From: Perilla frutescens | Lineage: Eukaryota > Streptophyta > Magnoliopsida > Lamiales > Lamiaceae | Direction of reading: 5' to 3' | NCBI GenBank assembly: GCA_026008535.1 | Contig: BRKX01000011.1 | Coordinates: 42,268,183-42,332,182, forward strand | Length of the DNA stretch: 64,000 nt | Part shown: one piece after another, positions 57,542-64,000 of the stretch | Layout of the letters: each line of letters opens with the position of its first letter | How positions within the stretch are numbered: position 1 is the first letter of the stretch | Notes under the pieces: model-generated | The model's database searches: none | Seen by the model: only the letters and a program-made list of their open reading frames with translations | Told to the model about the DNA's origin: nothing | Program-made: the position numbers and the translations under genes

Positions 57542-60020
57542 CGGATTCCAAGTTTCGAAAGATAACTATAACTTATGTATTCTAAAATATTTTTTATATA
57601 TTTTTATTTTTACTTTGTACTATTGTTTTGAACATGTTTGCCATACACAAAATGCTCCACTATTTTGTGGATAATTTTCGGGAAAAAAATAATTTTCTTA
57701 AAAAAAATATTTTTAGATATTTCAATTTATCTATTCCTCTGCTTATTGTGAGATTTTATTATCATTTACTGTTTTTTTGAATTTTTTATATACTGATCAT
57801 AAGAATGATAAAAAAAAGCATTAAAATAAAGATCTGCAATTAAGCAAAAGAGCAGAGTGTTATGCTAAAATGTTTCGCTTACATGTAATAGTAAATAAGA
57901 AATTGAAGTATGATTTAATTTTTTTTCATTGAATTTTTCATCACATATTAGCGTAGAGGTAATTTATACTTTGGTTTTTTGAGCTTCAGATATTCATGTT
58001 TATATTTTATTAATTAGAAGAACTTCAGCATAAAATCTATAGAAAAATACCAAAACTGAAAATTTGGTAATATATATAGGATTAACAGTAGTATTGAAGA
58101 ACTGTCACTGTAGAAATATTTTTTGTATTGAAAAGTTGGCAGCTGATTGTATATTTCTTTTTTTTCAATTGAAATTTCAAAGCAGGAGTTGTAGCCGTGT
58201 TAGAACTCAGATGGTGCTTCACATGACAAAGAAAAAAAAAAAGAAATAGTAAATTTAATTTTAAATGGAAAGTCTGTCTGATTGTATAATATGTAATATT
58301 TAGTGGGTAGGGCATAATACTGAAGGCAATACTTAACCGCATAAAGACAGTAGACAAAAGAGATGAATATTATACTGCAAAATAGAGAATGAACACAAAA
58401 ATTAGTCACAAAATAAAATATATAAGCACGGAAAAAATTAAAGATGAAATACCCGAATGCGAACTACCTATTGAGATTCGCCGAAATGAATACACAAAGA
58501 TGATAAGTATGCAGTTTTTATAGAATTGGAAATGGTAATTGACTCTTTATATTTCAAATTAGTATGCTCATTTTTGAGGTTGTGTGCGTCACTAAATAAG
58601 ATTATTAGTTAAACTAAAATGAATAATAATCATGCTTTAAAATTCATGGTTAAAAACTATTGATTTATGTATTTAGACAAATAAATGAAAAATAGATCTG
58701 GTTGTGAATTTCAGATATATTCTGTTCAAATTCATCTATTCAAACATAACTTAAGATTTATATAAATTTGAGGACGAATAACTCAATTTCTTCTGCTGTT
58801 TTGATCTGGTATTCTATTTAAGCAGTGGTCTCAAGAATACACGCCGATTATGCTGTAGCGCAGGATCAAGTATGTATATTTTTTTATTTTCTACGAAAAG
58901 TATTTGATGAGTACTTTAAATTATTTTATCTTTTATGTTTTTATTTTTCATTTTTCTGTTCAGTGCTCTGAAGTGAGAAATTAGTTTTTCATTTTTGGAT
59001 TCCAGCATGAAGCAAGATTTATTCTCCTTGAAAACGATTATATTTGTACGGTCATTGAAAAAATAAAAATAATATATTTGCCTAGAGATTCAATCCAATA
59101 AATCACATAGAAAATAGTGGAAAATGACCCTTTTTTTGTTCAAATGTATAAACCCTTTGTTTGGATCATGGTGAAGTCCTTCTCTAGGCCTTTTTGTTTC
59201 CCTTCAAAGTGATGCTAATCAAGAAATTCTTGATTGAATGAAGCTAAAAGTGATAGGTGGGAGCTTCAATTGTGGATGGTAGTCGAAGATATTTTTGCCA
59301 ACTTGTTCAATTAGTTCTATACATCATTTCTGCCTAACTTCAAATCACGTGCGCCAAACTTCTCTGCTGTATACCCACTACGTTTGTCTATCCTCGCAAC
59401 AAAAAACCAAAAAAAAAAAGAGTTTTCAAATGTTTGTTGAGGGATTTTCTTACACATCTTCTTGGAAGTTTTGAATTCAAGAACTTACACATCACATGCA
59501 TACAATACAATTTGTTAAAAGAAAGAAAAGAAAAGAACCTAGTTTGTAAAGTGAATGAACTCGTAACTAAAACTTACCATTGTACAAGAGTGACCACTAA
59601 TAATGTTTACCTTTTCCATGTAGTTTGCAACTATTGTATATGAAGTGAGATGAATCTATTTAACCACATCCATTAGGCCCAATAGAAATTATCTGAAAGC
59701 ATATTAGTGTTTTAAATGAAATAAAAAAACTTAGAAGATAACATTGTTAAATGCTTACTGACATGCCATGCCAATGAAGTCATGAACGTAACTAGAAAAA
59801 TAGTAGTGAATATTGTTTGGCTGTCAAAATAGCTTTCAGAGGCATAAAAAGCACGATAAAATACTGTACTGTTAATTTCCACAAATATCCTTGGCTATCT
59901 GGTTGGTTAATGCAATGACCCTCAACTTCATCTAGCTGAATGCTGTCTGATGCTGAGGGTAGATCTGTCCACAAATATAGAGCTGTACATTTCTATTTAC
60001 AGTATAGAAGTTCTCATCTA
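57542..60020. other. AT-rich intergenic, no gene seen
   Basis: I find no supported ORF, RNA gene or bounded element in this stretch. Its right part must hold the promoter of the sugar-transporter gene. Confidence 0.5.
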
Positions 60021-60024
60021 GAAG

Positions 60025-60032
60025 TATATATA
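60025..60032 (+). promoter_or_regulatory. TATA box of the ERD6-like gene
   Basis: TATATATA lies 86 bp upstream of the ATG at 60118, a normal distance for a plant core promoter with a short 5' UTR. Confidence 0.6.
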
Positions 60033-60117
60033 GCGCCAACCAAAAACTCTAATCAGCATCTTGTTGCTGCAACACATCACCAGCTTGGCTAGTGATCAGT
60101 GATAGAAGAAGAAAGCC

Positions 60118-63100
60118 ATGGCTGGGAAGCAAGATGTCGAGAAAGGCGGAAACCATGCACGGGAAGATATTAGAGCTCCACTTCTTGCAGCAAATGGTGG
60201 TGAGAGGGAGCAGCCCTCTAGAAAGAGCAGCAAGGAGGATAGATACATGGTGTATCTCAGTACATTCGTTGCAGTTTGTGGTTCTTACGCCTTCGGATCT
60301 TGCGTACGTAGCATCTAATCTCTCTCTCTCTCTAAGAATCTTAAAAGTTGTCTTTTGATCAATGATGTTTTTACAGATAGGGTATTCATCGCCTACTCAG
60401 TTTGCTATCAGAGAAGATGTCAACTTATCCTTAGCAGAGGTTGGTCACAAGTTGCAGGGATTCATTCAAATGCTTCAAACAAAGATGTTGGCTCAACTTT
60501 GGATATAATCTCATTATATAACAAATCCAGATAGACCAAAATCCTCTCAGACATCTCTAAATTTGATGTTTCTACTGTATCTACTCAGAGTTGGAATGAT
60601 TCAAGATTCGACTCTTAGCATGTATTCTGAACTATTCAATCTTCTATCTTTGCAGTATGCATTGTTCGGCTCCATCTTGAATGTTGGAGCGATGATTGGT
60701 GCCATCACATGTGGCACAATTGCAGATTACAAAGGCCGTAAAGGGGTGAGTTTGTTGGGATCCAAGGAATTGTATTCAACAACAATTATCTAGGATATTG
60801 AATTGCTAGATCATAGTTAGAGTCTTATTAAGTTTGAAATGCAAGCAGGCAATGATAGTATCAAGTGGATTCTGTACGGCAGGGTGGCTATCGATTTACT
60901 TTGCCCAGGTATCCATTACTGCATTTAATCATAACTAGCACCTTGTAAGAGATCCTAAGACATCAGTTCCTAATTTAGCAAACTGTAATAATTTCACAGG
61001 GTGCTGTGCTTCTAGACATCGGAAGATTGGCAACTGGATATGGGATGGGAGTCTTTTCTTATGTGGTAAAATCTGCTGCCCTCATCACATATATATGCTA
61101 TTCTAGGATACAATGTTGACACCATAGACATAGCTTACATGTTTTCACTCTGGTTACTAGGTTCCAGTATTCATAGCTGAAATTGCCCCGAAGGACTTAC
61201 GAGGAGCTCTGACAACCATAAACCAGGTCGAAACAAAGAAAATTTACCTTGTTTTGGACTTAAGATTAGTCTAAAAACAAATGGCAGCCTTTCTTCAGAC
61301 TTCAGTAGTTGTAGTTTAAGGTATAATCTCCTCTTCCAACTTTGCAGCTTATGATTGTTGCTGGAGTATCAATATCCTTCGTCATAGGCACATTGCTAAC
61401 ATGGAGGGCTTTAGCATTAGTAGGTAAGACATATGAGACATTGTAGTCATGTGCATATGTGGTGCATTAAGGATACTAGATACATACAATTTGTGTAGGA
61501 AACTCACTTGTAAAACCGCTGCAGGTATAGTTCCTTGTGCTGTCCTGCTTGTAGGTCTCAGCATCATTCCAGAATCCCCCAGATGGCTGGTAAGAATCCC
61601 AACACTTGATTGCTTATCTTAGATATTATGATCGAAAGACAGGAAAAAAGCTCACATGCTGGCATTCATTCAGGCAAGACAAGGAAACCAAAAGGAGTTT
61701 GAGGCTTCACTGCGTAAACTTAGGGGAAAGGATGCCGACATATCAGCAGAGGCAGCTGAAATTCAAGTATGCGCGAACTCCTAAGTTTCACCTTAGTTGA
61801 CATGTCATAAGATTAAAAGAAATGTGAAGATGACACTATATAAATGACAGGAGTATATAGAAACACTGGAGAGGCTTCCAAAAGCCAAGCTGCTAGATTT
61901 ATTTCAAAAGCGATATCTGAGCTCACTCACGGTAGTCTTTGATCTTCTCTGTGTTCTACTTGGTTGTGTATCTCTCTACTGGTATCAGTAAATCCTACTC
62001 CGGCTCCGGCATTTTCTTCTCTCTCTCTCTCTCAAGAATGAAAAGCTGAAACCATGTCACCTAACTACCATATCCAATGTATCTATCAAACAGATAGGAG
62101 TAGGACTAATGATCTTCCAACAATTTGGTGGAATCAATGGGGTCAGTTTCTATACCAGCAGTATCTTTGAGACCGCTGGTAAGATATAAAGAACAAGATT
62201 CTCCACAGCAATGCAAACTTGCATTCCTTTAGTTGACTCCTTTGGATAGGATGTAATATTAAAGCTGAAGGGGTGCCTCGTTCTTCTATATTGATTTATA
62301 TCTCCATGTGTCATGTTCCACAGGATTCCCAGCTGACATTGGAACTATATGCTATGCAATTCTTCAGGTACCTTGTTTCATTTTATTAGTTCCCAGGAGA
62401 ATGCAGTCATTTCCAGAGAAAGTTTAGTGCACGGTATTTTAGTAAAGTGTATGAACATTCTATCTATGATCTATCAGGTGATAATTACTGCTCTAGGTGC
62501 TGGTGTTATCGATAGAGTAGGAAGAAAACCTCTTCTAGTGGTACGTATCAGTTAGCTATTCATAAGCAAGAACTAATGTTTCTCATTGTCTTCAATGAAA
62601 GCAAATCTGTTTTTTCTCCAGATTTCTGGAGCAGGCCTGGCCGTAGGTTGTCTACTGACAGGGAGCTCATTCTATGTGAAGGTAAAATATTTGTTGTTCG
62701 TTAAATTCTTCGCTTCTCCAAGAACAGTTATTCAGGAAGAAATATACTCTCTTCCAGGAGCATGGAATAGCACCAGGCGCAGCTCCAGCACTAGCTGTGA
62801 GTGGCATATTGGTAAAAGTTCTTAATCCTCTGTTACATTTTCTATCAACATAAACACAAGAAAAACGAAGACAAAAGACAAGAATACGTATAGAGAAACC
62901 TTCATCTGAGAACATAACTCGTCTATATTAGGTTTACATAGGGGCTTTCTCAGTTGGAATGGGAGCAATTCCATGGGTGCTGATGTCTGAGGTAAGAAAG
63001 TTACAATTCTTTGAACTTTACACATACACTTTGATTAACATGTTGAATTGAGACGGCAAGTTACCTTTACTGCAGATATTCCCAATAAACATCAAAGGAG

Positions 63101-63412
63101 TTGCAGGAAGCCTTGCCACACTGGTGAACTGGTCTAGTTCATGGGCTTGTTCTTACACTTTCAATTTTCTCATGAACTGGAGCTCCTACGGTAAGAAACT
63201 AGACTATTTTTATATGGAATTCGCTATCTCAAAGTGCAAAAGATCGAGTCTCTTAAGGATTTCCCTAACAATAACATAATGGCATTGCAGGAACATTCAT
63301 TCTCTATGCTACTGTCAATGCACTTGCCGTGGTGTTTGTGATTAAGGTAGTTCCTGAAACTAAAGGGAGAACTCTGGAGGAAATACAGGCAGCAATAAGC
63401 TCTTCGTTGTAA
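60118..63412 (+). CDS. ERD6-like sugar transporter (MFS)
   Basis: Eighteen exons join in frame to 482 aa: 60118-60303, 60377-60439, 60656-60745, 60849-60908, 61000-61065, 61161-61226, 61348-61423, 61525-61589, 61674-61766, 61851-61931, 62094-62178, 62324-62367, 62478-62540, 62622-62681, 62758-62811, 62932-62991, 63076-63190 and 63291-63412. All junctions are GT-AG. The hydrophilic N-terminus contains APLL, a dileucine-type tonoplast sorting signal in this family. It is followed by twelve predicted membrane helices. Sugar-porter motifs are present: DYKGRKG after helix 2, PESPRWL before the central loop, QQFGGINGVSFY in helix 7, DRVGRKP after helix 8 and PETKGRTLEEI after helix 12. ERD6-like proteins are mostly vacuolar monosaccharide/proton symporters that export sugar. 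Substrate and membrane are inferred from the family. Length is typical. Confidence 0.93.
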
Positions 63413-64000
63413 ATTCAGGAACCTCTCTTGGCAGACATCTTTTGCATCTTAATATTTATGGAGCTCTATCCCAGATTACATACAACCACGAGCATCATCA
63501 ACTTTCAAGAGTCCAACCTCAATGCCACCAAAATTTCAAAGGCTTTGACTTTCAGAAATTAGTAATTATGGCTATTTTTTATGACTTTCCCATTCCTAAT
63601 TCTTTCTCCAAGAAATCAAGTTATGTTTGTTTTAATCATCTCCAAGAATGAAATAAAATTAAATTATAACAATTACTACGAACTATCTGGATTGATTTAA
63701 CATCCACAGTAAAAATTATCTCGAAACAAGTCATTACCAAATGGTAATCAAACAATGGCTTGAGTTACCAGGTTTCCTTGCACACCGTAATTCATTTTTT
63801 TTTCCCTTTTTTTTTTAATGGTGTTTAAGTTTTTTTAACTATTTTTTCATGAGTTGAAATATGAAGCCGGCTAGTGAGTTACGTTCTTCGAAAAAAACTT
63901 GGGATAATAAACTACCAAATTTGCATACTTTGAACGAATTAAATGTAGAGTCTAAAAAAATTGCACACTTCAACGGGTAAAGTGTAGTCTATCACTTCTT
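63413..64000. other. ERD6-like 3' UTR and following intergenic
   Basis: A poly(A)-signal-like AAATAAAATT occurs at about 63649, some 240 bp after the stop, suggesting the transcript end. Beyond it the DNA is AT-rich and I see no feature. Confidence 0.5.

Noticed and set aside
60092..60358. Alternative start frame at the ERD6-like gene
   Set aside because: It runs in another frame over exon 1 and into the intron; the ATG at 60118 gives the conserved N-terminus and splices in frame.
1..64000. CRISPR arrays, operons, bacterial promoters, rRNA or tRNA genes
   Set aside because: None seen; the tRNA-Met matches at 39193 and 43127 are retroelement primer sites, not tRNA genes.

Overview
The window is nuclear DNA of a flowering plant. 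The evidence is AT-rich intergenic DNA, many short exons with GT-AG introns, plant-specific gene families (BCAS3-type ATG18, RLCK-VI kinase, RKF3-like receptor kinase, ERD6-like sugar transporter) and abundant plant transposons. A eudicot, perhaps an asterid, is my inference; the species is not determined. Four host genes look real. (1) ATG18g/h-like autophagy gene, minus strand, 8516-14164, nine coding exons, 960 aa. (2) RLCK class VI (RBK-like) kinase, minus strand, 21701-23880, about 452 aa, with a doubtful last intron. (3) RKF3-like receptor kinase with a cysteine-rich (SPARK-type) ectodomain, plus strand, 52646-54592, intronless, 648 aa. (4) ERD6-like sugar transporter, plus strand, 60118-63412, 18 exons, 482 aa. 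They appear functionally unrelated and each is a separate transcription unit. Most of the rest is mobile DNA, and target-site duplications (TSDs) allow many elements to be bounded to the base. A GC-rich non-autonomous hAT lies at 417-621. A Pack-MULE carrying a broken YUCCA flavin-monooxygenase fragment lies at 1492-2620, and a second Pack-MULE carrying a PPR fragment at 55781-57532, both with perfect 9-bp TSDs. A diverged relative of the YUCCA carrier lies near 41840-42856. Helitron-type ends are seen near 3219, 4391/7641 and 19521/19914. An ATATCG-rich hAT at 16922-18007 is inserted into a ~280-bp tandem repeat. At 26755-32676 there is a three-level nest: a solo Ty3-type LTR (5-bp TSD) contains a 4.3-kb autonomous-type hAT (8-bp TSD), whose transposase gene is interrupted by a 366-bp GC-rich hAT (8-bp TSD). 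A decayed Ty1/copia element with both LTRs occupies 33157-39942 on the minus strand. The most notable region is about 43127-52130, a near full-length, inactivated endogenous pararetrovirus (Caulimoviridae). It has two small 5' ORFs joined by one-to-four-base overlaps, then coat protein with zinc knuckle, movement protein, protease/reverse transcriptase/RNase H and a further downstream ORF, and it is interrupted by a 1.6-kb LTR-like insertion. Its two ends carry complementary arms of a leader hairpin. A 12-codon ORF stops 8 nt before the stem base and ORF1 begins 11 nt after the other arm, the arrangement known for ribosome shunting. It also has a TATA box, a leader poly(A) signal and a tRNA-Met primer site. 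The remaining stretches are AT-rich intergenic DNA in which I see only simple repeats, one Stowaway-like MITE and one long inverted repeat.
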